Part shown: in pieces, positions 33,706 through 53,130 of the stretch | Numbering within the stretch: the first letter of the stretch is position 1 | Layout of the letters: every line of letters starts with the position of its first letter | Source of the DNA: Chlamydomonas reinhardtii | Lineage: Eukaryota > Chlorophyta > Chlorophyceae > Chlamydomonadales > Chlamydomonadaceae | Length of the DNA stretch: 64,000 nucleotides | Reading direction: 5' to 3' | Assembly: GCF_000002595.2 (NCBI RefSeq) | Contig: NC_057015.1 | Span: 6,867,668-6,931,667, forward strand | Notes under the pieces: generated by a model | Told to the model about the DNA's origin: nothing | The model's database searches: none | The model's input: the letters and a program-made list of their open reading frames with translations, nothing else | Position numbers and translations under genes: made by a program

Positions 33706-36343
33706 GTCACATACAAGCCGCCAGCACACGGCCAGTGTCACTCGGCTGAGCGCTGCTTCGTTTGGCAGGGCGGGGTGTACAGCTGGGACATGGGCTGAGC
33801 CCCACAGCCTCGGGGAGGAATGACAACTGCAAATTGGATGATGGCTTGACGTCTACCCACATGGGGGAGCGATGCACGGGCCTTGGGGCTCGGGCAATCA
33901 GCTCAGGGGCGTATTATGTGTGTATGGTTACAAGGTGGCGCGCACGAGCTTTGCGCACTTTCCTGCCTCATAGAAACCGGAGGCTCGGGCCGCGTTGACC
34001 CTTATAACGCCTACAAGCAATAGCGTCATCATTAGTCTCCCCTAGTAAGGAGCGCGTTCCTACTCCTGTACTCCCATGTGCTGGAGTCGAGTATTGCTCA
34101 CCTTTTTTTTGTTGTTGGACCTGGCAGGCCCAGATTACAGCATCATTTCGCGCATGCTACTATACTAAAGTCTAAGCTCACCCGTAGCCCGGCATAGGCT
34201 CAACCCTGCACCAAGGCTTGATGCTCGCCCTCCACCTCATAGCCGTACATAGAGTCCCCCCTCCTGACTCCTTTCCTCCCTAGGCCTCTTACCCTAGGCC
34301 TCACCTCCCACTCCCAGGCACGGCGCGCAGTGATTGGCCAGCAACATTCAATTGGTCAAAGTCAGCGGAGTCTCATCGATTGACCAGCAGCATAAACGGA
34401 ATCTCATCAAAAGCTTACGCTTTGCAACTGTCGGCGGTGCACCCTGTTGCGCTTAGACCCATCCAATGCTTGGACCTTGCACATGTGTATGCCAGGTACT
34501 TGGCCACAGTGTGCACAAACCACACGCCCTCCACGCGCGCCTTCTCTTGCCACGCATTCCCGCGCCTTTCCCTTAACCTCTATGCCCCACACCCCTACGG
34601 GACTGGGGCGACCTCGACCGTCCCGACGGTCAAGTGTCCATGGACTCGCGGAGTAACTTCTCGTTCCGGCTGATTTGGACCTGCCGTCTACTTGCGATCA
34701 ATGCCTTGACCAATATTAATATTTAGAAAGTTTGTGACAGTATTGAGTTTGGTGCCGACGAAGCGGGCACCCCTGAATCGCTGCGCTCCGGGGCTCAGCC
34801 CAAAAACCACACGCTTCCAGCCGACCACACAGGCGGCTTGCAGGGCCACAATTGATATGCGATGATGCCTGACCAGTTCCGACTGCCAGAGCGGCCTCTG
34901 GAACATGAATACGATACTTCCGCGCACTGTATCTCAGAGTTGCCTTTTGGCTATCTAATTCACAGGTCCCTCGGCCTCCACGTGCCTCCACCCGCCTCCT
35001 CACCAGGAGGCCTCCATACCATACTTAGGTGTGTATACAATGTTTTGAGCATACGTACAGCAGTGAAGATCACGAAAGGAACGGTCAAAGACAACAGAGT
35101 ACCACCCCTCCAGAGCCTTGAGCTTGCAACAACCAAATGCCAGGCCGTGCTTAGGACCTGCCTCCAAAACCCCCGTTACTCTCAGAGTCTCACTCGTCCC
35201 GTCTATGTATGGGCACGTGTTGGTTGGGTTGATTGATGTTTGACCCTTTTCATCACTTTCCATAGAACAACTGGGCAGCATGATGACCCAGGCCATCGCG
35301 TAAGGACACGAGCTGCTGGCGCGCCCAACAAGATCACACTGTGGAGCACACTGTGTAAAAGCAATATATCCAATCTACACATGCTGAAATTCAACAGCGA
35401 ATCGCTGCTGGCGCCAGAAGGCGTCACGCACATGACACGGGTACTGGAAGACAGGCAAGGCACTTTGCACCAACACTGCTCATGCGGCCATGGGGTGTCC
35501 ATGGGACGCACAGCTCACCTCAGCAAACCCTCATGCGAACTCGTGCCCAAGCTCCGGCAGCGGCCGGGAAGCCGGCAAAATTGCCGCTGCTGCCGCCCGA
35601 GACGCGGGAGGTCGCGCCGCCGGCTCATACATGAATTCAGTGGCGCCAATCATTAGATGCCGGAAATGCACATGCCCAGACGCCGGAAATGCGGTACCAC
35701 AAACGATACATGTACAGCAATGGCGGAATGTCCGCCCCGCCGCCCACAGCTACCGGCACGCACAAAAACATACACCAGCGCTTCCCGACAATGAACTGGA
35801 GGCAGATGCAAGCGATCACCCGGACCCTGACCATGAGGCTCATACTACTTCCCTCCGTACCAATGTGAAGCAAAGCGGAAAGCTATTGTAACAGCGCTGC
35901 TTCAATGATACACACGGATCCACAATCCTTTACGGCCCGGTAGCTCGGAACAGCGACATGACACATCGGCACTGATTGGCATCTGCTCCAGAGCCAGCCA
36001 TGCTCCTTGCTGCACCCGCATGCTCCAGGGTCCGTGTGTGCAACTTATGTATCAGGCCATAACAAAGACCCTCACCATCTGTCATGTGCAGACGTCATCG
36101 CCAAGCTTCAGGAACACATGAGTCCTTGGGATCGGCTGCTGAGTGTCGTACAACACGATGGGGTGATTAGGCTTCAATTGACACCACATTCCGACCCTTG
36201 AAGTAAGCCATTTTCGCTCGAATTGGGAGTCCTGAAACCCCGCAACCCCCGCACGCAAAGATATGTACTATATACGATACATATACGATTGTACAGTTGG
36301 CTTGGGCAAAGCTCTTGGATTCACTAACGCAAATGCCCCCAAT

Positions 36344-44140
<7,797 letters not shown>

Positions 44141-44995
44141 GGCACACAGTCGCTACCTTCGCAGGTGTTAGGTCCTCGATTGAAGCTCCCGCAGCTGCAT
44201 TCTGGCCGGCTTATTGCATTTTAGTATGGCAAGTAAACACCACAGTGTTGATGCTTGCAAGCAAGTGAGGCAAGCGAGAACCCTCCGCGTTGTGCGTTAC
44301 CGTCAGGCTTGTTCGTGTAAAACACCGCATACTACATGCGCTATGCATAAAGTTGCACATATAGCCTTACTATAACTAAGTGTCTAAGTCCAAGGCCAGC
44401 ATACTGTAATACTGCGTGGAAGGCTGATGTCGTTGTCCATGGATGCCCGTCGGGTCTTCCGTCTTCGGCGCCAGGTGTGCATGCTTCACGCAAGTTCACA
44501 AGTCTCGGGGCTCTGTTGCGTATGTACAGCTCCGTTCGGACTGGTGGCTCGGGAGCCGGTGCACTGCGGCCAACCGATGTGTTGCTGACAAGTGTTCCCC
44601 GGTCACGGGAAAAGGGGCTGAGCCCCTCCACAGTCTGAGGCCGAACAACCTCATCGCCCGGACATAGCCGGGGTCGGTTTCCACAGGCACATAGCCAAAC
44701 CAGGTGCCTAGCACTCGCGATGCCACAGCAGAGCCAACCGTAGCCAGACGCAGCACAGTTGTCAACAGCCGCACTACTTGTCATGCCGCAACGCATGCCC
44801 TGCCAGCCCCACCGCGGACCGCTACCTAGACACCGCCAGCCGGCTCCTCAGCCTGCGCGCTTGCGCCGCTTCTTGCGCGGTGTAGTCCAGTATGACTTGC
44901 GCGGTGTAGCACAGCAGCACAACTACACTTGCTGTCTCATACAAGATTGGCGGTGTTTTCCAAGATAATAACGCTGTGTGCTATAGCCGTGTGGC

Positions 44996-45325
44996 CGGCC
45001 CAACATGACTAGTGTTGGGCCGAGGACCAGGCTGTCTGGCCCATGGGTTGCTGGGTCCGTCCCACCAGCTGACTAGCAACCGCCAGGGCGACCAAGGGGC
45101 AGGGGTCGTATCTTGTTTTCAGGGCAATGATCTAGGCTCAGACAAAAACGGCCGGGTGGCCGCCGTCTTTTGTCTGGGCACATGGCGGTTTGGGGGCTTC
45201 TCCATAGGAATTCGGACAAAACCCGGCCCAAAACCGGGCGAACAATGTCTTGCCTCAGACACTAGTCCCCGGGAGGAATGTCTAGGAAACGGCCAAAATG
45301 GCCAATTAATGTCTGGAGACATTAA
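44996..45325. repeat. Cluster of seven short inverted repeats
   Basis: In 330 bp: CGGCCCAACA/TGTTGGGCCG (44996-45022), GGTTGCT/AGCAACC (45046-45081), CAGACAAAA/TTTTGTCTG with matching inner GC arms (45139-45176), CCCGG/CCGGG (45222-45238), TGTCT/AGACA (45246-45261), GGCCA/TGGCC (45291-45303) and TTAATGTCT/AGACATTAA (45306-45325). The GTCT/AGAC core recurs in three of them. It lies outside any coding exon. Confidence 0.85.
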
Positions 45326-45408
45326 GATAGGAGCCCTGCCAAGGGGCATGCGCCGAGCTAAGAGTTGTCGCTTTGTGCTAGAAAGTTGCAAAGCTGAGGA
45401 GCAACGGC

Positions 45409-45413
45409 TTACA
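45409..45413 (-). terminator. Poly(A) signal TGTAA of the TPR-CS gene
   Basis: TTACA on the plus strand, about 170 bp beyond the stop codon at 45583-45585, in the sense orientation of the gene. Confidence 0.65.
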
Positions 45414-45582
45414 GGATGCCGTGGGGAAACAGCCGCAGCCCGCGTCTTGAGGCGCTGCCGTCCCCTGGACAGCCTGTAAGCTGGGCTGTTGTGTGCGCCA
45501 GGACTGCGTTTGCCACGCACGGTCGCACGGTGCCGACAGGCGACAGCATCCAAAGCCACTGACCCACTGCTCTTGCCCCAGC

Positions 45583-48500
45583 TCATGTCCGTTGCCGTCG
45601 TACCTCTTCCGCCTCCTCCCTCGCCGCCTCCACCTGCGCCCGCTCTCGCCTCTGCCTGTGCAGCTCCTCCTCAGGCATGGTGCTATAGTCCCGCTCCCCC
45701 GCGCCCGCATCCCACTCCACCTCCGGCGCCCCCTCCAGACACCGCACCCACCAGGCCTCACTGGCGGCGCCGTCTGCCGGCCGCATCTTCACCAGGCTGA
45801 TAGCCACCAGCAGGCCTGCAGCGCCGGAGCTGCCCGCAGCTGAACCGGCATTGGTTGCGGCTGCATCTGATAAGGGTGCCGCTGCTGTGCGGCTGACGCC
45901 GCCGCCTGAGCTCCTGTCAGTGTTGCTGCCAGTGCTGCAGCTGCCAGGCCCATCTGCTGATGCGGCTGTACGGATGCCTCTGGAAGTGCCATTCACTTGA
46001 CCCAGCAGCGCTGGGCTGGCTGCGAGTACTGAGATGCTTGCGGTGGTGTTGCTGGTCATGAGGCTCCAGGTGGTCTGGTCGGCACGCACCGGCGCCTCCA
46101 GCAGCCCCTCCAGGATCATCATGTCCTCCTCCTCCGCCTGTCTCTGGCCCTCCAGCTGCTCACTACCCCAACGCTGCTGCTCACCCTGCATTATGCGGTC
46201 ACAAGGGTTGTAAACGCCATCGCTCTCAACAGCTGCGCCAACCTCGGCCTCCGCCACCACCGTCACGTCCGGCGCCGCCGCTCTGGCCGCAGCAGCCGCC
46301 GCCACTTGGCCGTTGATACCTGTGCCGCCGCCGCCGGTAGGCGTCCCTCCTTGCTTCAGGCCAGCTGAACCGCAAGGCGCCTGGGCCGCCGCGGACTGCG
46401 CCGGCGCCGTCTGCAGGCTGCCGATGTGGCCGGGGCGGCGGGCACGCGGGCGCGCCACCACCCTCAGGCTGCGGTGCGCCACGTGCACCTCCACCACGAG
46501 CTCACGTGACAGCACGCCTGCCGGCACCTAAGCGCAGGAGAAAGGTAATCGAGGTTAGCGAGCGGAGAGGAAGTGGTGCGGAAACATTGTTGTGTGTCGC
46601 TGGTGGCGGGTCCAGCGCCCGTAAGCAACATCAAAACCATGATCGCGTCAGCCCTCGCTTTTATTTGACGCACCAGTGTTGCGATGATGTGGACCTCGCC
46701 TGCGCTCTGACGCCACCGGAACCCGCCCCGGTACCCGGGCCCGCCGCCACTCCCGCCGCCACTCCCGCCGCCAAAGTCTCCGCAGCCCCGCGGCTCAGCC
46801 CACACAGCGGCGTCGCCCGCCAGTCGCGGCGTGAGCTCCTCTGTGCCGTATAGGGCGCGGCTGAGGCCGAAGGGGTGGCGCCGGACTCTGTCCAGGGGGC
46901 GGCCGTGGGCGGTGACGAAGCGGTAGCGCACGAAGGGCAGCGCCAGGCGGCCGGAGGGCGCGGCCTGCAGCGAGGGGGAGACCGGGGTAGAGTGAAGACA
47001 TTGTTGTATCGTTGTGATGTTGTGGCGAGCGTGAAATTGGCATTTGGCCACCAGAGGCATTGCACTGCTCTTTCAGGCACATGTACTGATTGGAAGGGCC
47101 GCATTGCGGCGCGCCTCCACGCACGTCCCGCCCCGTAATAGGATTAACTGCCGGGTACTGGTCCTACAAGGCCAAGCCACTCACCGGCAAGACGGCAAAA
47201 GGCACTCGCACCAGCCGTCCTGCATCTCGCCCCTCGCCATGGCCTGCATTTGTGTGCATGTCCGCCGGCCGCAACGCCTGCGCCGCGCTGCCGCTGCCGC
47301 CGCAGCGCACCTCCACTGCCACCGCCGCGGCCGCTGCTGCCGCTTCTGCCACCGGTGCCGCTGCGGGCGCCGTCACAGGCTCCAGCAGCTCGCCCGCCGC
47401 CGTTCTGACGGCGCTCCAGACGACCCGCACCCCCCAGGCGCTGCTCATCGTGCTGGCACTTGCTGCCGCTGCCGCGGGGGCAGCCGAGGCGGCCGGCGGG
47501 GAAGACGGCGCTCCGCCGGCGATGCCCAGGGGCCCAGAAGCGCCAGCAGCCACTGCGGGCAAACCCGACACCACCGGCACCGGAACCAGCAGTGAGCTGA
47601 GCTCGGTGCACAGCTCGCCGTCGCAGTCCTGCGTTGTGCATCATGCATGGATGATGTTAATGACATGGAAGTTGAGGGCAGGACACGTGACCGTGCATGC
47701 GCGAGATAGGAGGGAGGTCCCGGTGTGTTGTGCATTGTGGCTGTGCTTCGTCACGACAACTGCAACCCCCCTCACGCCATCCGCACTCGCACCCGCTGCG
47801 CTGGGTTGCTACAACCGGTACCAGCTGGTCATGTCCTCCCAGGTCCTGCGGGCATCCCCCCCCCCCACACACACACGCATACCTGCAGCAGCTTCAGAAC
47901 CGGTTCCATCGTCGGTCGCGCTGTGCCGCCGGACAGACCATCTGCCACCCCTCCGGAAGCGCCACCGACAGCAACATCAGCGGCAGCGACCCCGCCACTA
48001 CAGCTACTGGCTCCATGTGCTGCGTCCTTGCCGCCGCCGCCCCTGCCATCGCCGCTGCTGCCGCCGCTGCTGCCGCCGCTGCCGCCGCCGCTGCCGCCGC
48101 CGCTGCCACAGCCGCCGCCGGCCATCAGCTTGAGGCACAGCTCCACCCTCAAGGCCGGCCGGCCATCACGCCACCGCACCTGGAGTGCGTGACATGCATG
48201 GGTTGGAGTGCATTCAGGGACTGGGAACATGTTTGCGAGGGACTGAGGACATGGCCTCGGGCGTTGGTTGATTTCGCCAAACTCTTTGCTTGGCTAGGGA
48301 CAATTAGGTCGAGTCAGGCTGCACACATCACCCACCTGCCTCGCCCCCTCAAGGAGCACTGCCGTTGGCGCCACGCCGCACGCCCGCGCCACCGCCGCGC
48401 GGAAGGCCATGCGCGCGGGGCCGGGCAGGGATGGCGCCGGCGGTGGGGCGGTGATGACGGCGCTGCCGCCAGCCGCATTTGCGCCACCGCGGCCAGGAGA

Positions 48501-51121
48501 CGGGCAAGGAGACGGGCCCGCTGCCCGCTCGCCCTCTTCGCTGGAACGTGTCGTCACAAAGACCAGCTCCGCAAACAGCTCCATGCGCTGGCTTGCCCGT
48601 TGCGGAATGACCCTGTCGATACCAGGAGGGCGGGTGTCAGCAGCTTGCCTGGGCTGCTCGCGAGCGCCGTCTTTGCCCGTTGCCAGCTGCACGGCGGCCC
48701 CTGCCACTATTCCCGCAGCCGAAGTAGGTGCCATCGCCACTGCCGCCTCCCTCGACACTGTAAGCCCCAGCGCCAGCAGGGCTGGGCTGCTGCGGCGCAG
48801 CGGGTCGCGTGGTGCGGCTGCGTCGGCGTCCAGGCGGGCGGTGGCGGACCTGCAACAGATGCATGGTGTTGAACCCTTCATAGGGCAATCAATTGCAGCT
48901 TGAGAGCGTGACAGATGCAGATGCGGCCTGTCTGCTCAACCATACAGCACCCGCTCGCTCATCATGTGTTGCCCAATCCCGAAACCCTCGCAGGGTACCT
49001 GCAACGCTCCTTGTACACAATGCTTTGCGGGCAGAGGGCCACAGCGCCGCGGTAGCACATCAGTGCAGCGGCTGGGTCGTCCACCGTGTCACAGCTACTG
49101 CTGCTGCCACCGGCGGGTTGTCCCGCCTTTACCCGGGGCTGCGGTTGTAGCAGAAGGGCATCACCAGCAACACACCGGCACCAGGCCAGCACGTCCGCCC
49201 GCGCCTCGACAGCCTGCAGCCAATGCAGCCCACCAGCCCCGTCGCCGCCCTCCTCCTCCTCCTCCTTCTCCTTCTCCTCATCCGTCGCGGCTGAGGCTTG
49301 TGTGAGGGCCTCCGCGGCAGCGGCGGCGTGGGTGAGTGCGGGCGCTGCATGGCCCGCGCGCAGCAGCACTGCTGCCAGCAGTGCCCAAGCCTCCAGCGGC
49401 GGTGGCGGTGCTGGCGCGGCGGCGTGTCGGCGGCGGCTCACCCAGCGGCGGTACAGCGCGCGCGGCCGGAACCAGGCTGTCATTAGGCATTCGTGCATGA
49501 ATGCATGATGCATGCGGGTTCGGTTAGTAATGTGGACTCTCTTACTCGATCGTGTTGACAACCCCAGGGTCAGGAAGATGACTAGCAGTCCGCTGACACG
49601 GGCAGTGGCTCTAGCCACCAGTAATCAGCACTACGGTGTGTCGTACTCACGCAAAGGCGGCAGCAGCCCTGGCACGCCCTCCTCCGCCTCCCGCACCACC
49701 TGGTAGACCGCCTCCCGCAGCTCCTCCATCACCTCCGCATCCATCTCCAGCCGCTGCCCACTAAGCTGTGGCAGCAGCGGCTGTGGCTGTGGCTGTAGCT
49801 GTGTTGGTGCCTGTGACTGCGTCCGGCCCAGTGCCGCAGACTCCGCCTTTGCACAGGTCCCCTCCGCCGATGCGCCTTCCGGCTGCAGCGGCGGCAGCGG
49901 CGGCTGCTGGCACTGCCGGCTGCCGCCACAGCTACTGCCGCCATCCTCGAGGCCAGCGCCGTCCATCTCCACTAGCAGCGGCAGCGGCGACCGCTGCTGC
50001 AGCGCCATGAGCAGTAGGGACTCCGACAGCTGCGGCCGACTCAGCGCCGCCACCGCCTCCTCAAGCCGCCGCAGCACCTCCGGCTGCCCTGTGCAGCAGG
50101 CAAGGTGAGCAAGCGGAGCGGTTCAAGACACCGCAAGCACACAAACACACAAACATGCGAGGGAGCAAGGGCCTGAGCTGTTCATCATCCATTAGGGAGC
50201 GGCACACGCATGCACGCACCTGGCTCTTGGCGTGCCGCCTCCGCCAGTGCTGCCACAGCCGCCTCCGGCCTCCCGAGCAGCAGCAGCGCCTGTCCTGCCC
50301 TGTAGTGCCCCTTGGCCCAGGCGGGGTGCTCACGAACAAGCACGCGCGCGTCCGCCAGGGCCTCCGCCGCCAGTGCTGCGGCGTGCGGATCGCTGCCGCC
50401 GGCTGCGGCCATGGCTGTGCCGCCGCCGCCGCCGCCACCGCCGCCACCGCCGCAGCCCCGGAGTGCTGCCAGGGAGCGGTTGGCGTGGAGTGCGCGGCGC
50501 AGGGTGGCAGCCGCGGGGCCGGCACTGGGCGCCGCAGCCAGTGCCGTGGTGTACCTGAAACACGTGATCCGGCGGGGCGGGGGGTTGTGTAATCCCACAG
50601 GCCTAATGCGAGTCCTTGGGCCCGGCGCGACCTCAAGAGGCGGCCTCGATGCCAGCACCGTGTCCTGACCAAAACATAACGTTGGCGACTTGGCGTCACC
50701 CGACCCACCAGGCTCGCGCGTCGCGTGTGTTGCCGTCTGTCAGCGCCGCGTCACCTCTGCGCTTCAGGTACTCGGCCTTCAGGAGCCTGTGCAGGTCGCG
50801 ACACACGAGGCACAGCAGCGGTTCTTGATTGGGGTGGTGCGGAGTGGCAGCGACTTCACAGCGAGCCAGCAGCGACTCGGCGCTTGCTTCGAGGCAGAGC
50901 AGTGCCGGTCCCATGGACGTTGGTTGCTTTGCAAACACGCTGGGACGAAGCCACAGCGGCAACGATACAGGTGTATAGCGCGCTTACCGGATCTCGGTGG
51001 ACTCCAGACGGTGTGAGGGCGGCAGCTGCGTGTGCAGCTGTGGCGACAGCCACGGCGGCGGCGTAGCAGCAGCTGCGGAGGGCGAGGCCGCTGCCTCCAG
51101 GGCCGCGCCCTGCGAATGCAT
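45583..51121 (-). CDS. TPR + CS (NudC/p23-like) domain protein with large low-complexity insertions
   Basis: Ten exons (50988-51121, 50709-50786, 50220-50554, 49651-50088, 48999-49476, 48336-48849, 47883-48179, 47185-47628, 46674-46964, 45583-46527) give 1317 residues. An N-terminal TPR reads AEYLKRRGDAALTDGNTRDA then RAWYTTALAAAPSAG; a second reads AWAKGHYRAGQALLLLGRPE then AAVAALAEAARQEPG. Near the C-terminus is a CS domain: FRWRQSAGEVHIIATL (988 on), ELVVEVHVAHRSLRVV, then LEAPVRADQTTWSL, then LLVAISLVKMRP and EAWWVRCLEGAPEVEWD. The WW..L.G.PE ending is typical of NudC-like CS domains. Runs of about 113 and 80 Ala/Gly/Ser-rich residues interrupt the fold. TPR-CS proteins usually act as Hsp90/Hsp70 co-chaperones (for example SGT1 or ciliary dynein-assembly factors); this one has no SGS domain that I can see. 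Exact orthology unknown. Confidence 0.8.
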
Positions 51122-52303
51122 GGCCGCGGGGGGCACTGCGCAAGGAGCTACTTGTCGCCCCGGTCAAAGCCTGTTGGGGCACGATGCAGTTGATTGGATA
51201 GCCGTTTGAAGCAAACGCCTAGCTGCTGTCCCACTGATTTCAATGCAAACGTGTGAAACGTCAGGGACGCATTGGCCCGGCCCCATGTGTGTTGGCCCGT
51301 CCGATGATTTCCCATGCCAACATGCCCTGGTCCCCGTCACAGCCCGGCATCACCCCCACTCCCGCCTTTCCGCGCGGAGCTGCTCTTACGAGGCAGCAGC
51401 AAGCCGATGCCACGGCCACGTTTTGTTGTCAGACCACTAGCGCACAAGATTACTTGAGCATAAGACAAGTCAACTCAACCAGATTACATCAGATCTCAGC
51501 GCGGCATGGCCACGAACTGGGTCCAATAGCAAACCGCCAACCGGCCACAAAGGAGAAGTTAACTTCCCCTCAATCTGAGCGCCGATGTCGCACAGCGCAA
51601 TGCCTGTCTTGCAGGAGTACTGTTGCCCGCAGGAGCGTGTCAATCCTGGGAGCACAACATACAACATAGCATGAAGGGAAAGAAAGGACAGACTACTTGG
51701 CAAATGTTCACGCAAATCATGAACACAATGCATGAAGCGCAGACGTATCAGTAACCTGACTGCAGTACATTTCCACACGTCCTGCCTCTCCACATGCAAA
51801 AGCCCTACATGCTTGCTCAGACGAACCAGACCAGTTCCACGACACGTACTAACGCAAAGTGCGTCAGTTACGCCATGATGGATTAGTAACGGTATAGTAC
51901 AAGGGCCCGTACATGTGTAGGACCCGCAACAGAAGTGAATACTGAGTAGCGTAGTTGCATTGATTGCAATTTGCACACAACGCTGACACGAGCAAAACGC
52001 ACTTGAAAAGAGGTGGGACGCGAGCACACACTACAAATATGCAGACGCGGGCAGTACGCACTCCTGCAGCGCCTCCAGCCTTGCTTTTCTGCCGGCAGGC
52101 GCCCAACCCTGGTTGCTTGTTGGACTTCCTGCCTAGCAGCGCCTGGCGCACCCACAGCCCGCCCCTCACCACGTGCGAAACACACCGCCGCCACCACCTG
52201 CCACCACTGCCACCCGCTCCCCTCCTCTCTCCACTCCCCCCTCTGCACAGCCACTCCCTGCTCCTGCCACCGTACCTCCAGCCCACTGCCGCGCCCTCTG
52301 CTG
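51122..52303. other. Spacer between the NAD kinase 3' end and the TPR-CS 5' end
   Basis: 1.2 kb containing the TPR-CS promoter and the NAD kinase 3' UTR. The only minus-strand TGTAA I see (TTACA at 51484-51488) would give an 820-bp 3' UTR, long but not unusual for this alga. No coding region recognised. Confidence 0.55.
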
Positions 52304-53097
52304 CTACTGCCCCGCGCCCGCCTGCAGCCGGCGCATGTTCCAGTGCAGGCCCTCGCGCACGCCGCTGAACCAGTCGCGCGAGGCGTCGCTGGAGCACACG
52401 GTGGGCACGGGCCAGGCGCTCATGCGGATCATCACCGCGTCGCCCGCGTTCAGAGCCTGCGGCAGGTCGTTAGGGTCGCGAGGGCGAGGGAGGTGGGAGT
52501 GGGAGTGAGAGGGAGTGGCTACAGTAGGGAGTGGGAGAGGGAGGGGGGAGCAGGACAGAAGAGGGCGCGGAATATGCAGGCAGATGCAGCATGGTGGTGC
52601 TTACGTTGCCGCGTTGGTTGGTGGGTGATGGCGCTGGAATGCAGGTGCGTGGAACCGTGCTCAGGTGTGTGTGCATGTGGACACGATGCCTTAGGACCCG
52701 CTGCGCGCCCCACCCCGCTCGCACCTGTCGGTCCTTGCCGTCAAAGGAGCACCACATCTGGCCGCGGCTGTTGGCCGGCACCTGCACACACAGGCGGTGT
52801 GTGTGGGTGCGGGCGTGGTGGCTCACAGGAGGCGGTGTTCGATCGGGGAGGGCGCATTTGTGCGACCCAGTACTGGCCATCACTGCCCATCACGGCACCT
52901 AGCCCCACTTGGCGCACGTCTGGCGCATGCAGCCGTTCCCCTGCGGTCTTTTGACCGCCCTTCACTGTCCATACACTGCCGATTCCCCTTTGTGCTTTCC
53001 GCACACACAACATACACACACAAGTACACTACGGCGCCGTGTGGGCTCACACACAACATACACACGCATACACACACTTACACTCATTCTGTTCTCC

Positions 53098-53130
<33 letters not shown>

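Larger units (their letters stand above)
32471..36343. other. 3.9 kb gene-free, repeat-bearing spacer
   Basis: Follows the DnaJ gene and precedes the 3' end of the kinase gene. It holds a hairpin (32744-32773), a diverged ~370-bp tandem duplication (32962-33705), a T-rich tract near 34102-34116 and paired GCCGGAAATGC motifs near 35658 and 35681. Only short frames without recognisable families are present. GC is visibly lower than in the genes. It may contain old mobile-element sequence, but I could not assign a family. Confidence 0.55.
44141..45582. other. Spacer upstream of the kinase gene
   Basis: 1.4 kb that must hold the kinase promoter (right after 44140) and the 3' UTR of the TPR-CS gene (from 45582 down to about 45395). 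Between them lies an inverted-repeat cluster (44996-45325). No coding region recognised. Confidence 0.6.

Noticed and set aside
35240-36201. Short plus-strand frames in the 3.9 kb spacer
   Set aside because: All under 140 codons with no family resemblance or splice support; possibly old repeat sequence.
32471-36343. tRNA, rRNA, CRISPR or intact mobile element in the large spacer
   Set aside because: No tRNA-like A/B boxes, rRNA core sequence, regularly spaced repeats or transposase-like frame were seen; only two diverged tandem copies and short hairpins.
47090-48872. Plus-strand frames of ~350-390 codons opposite the TPR-CS gene
   Set aside because: Arg/His/Pro-rich shadow translations with no motifs; the minus strand gives phase-consistent exons with TPR and CS domains.
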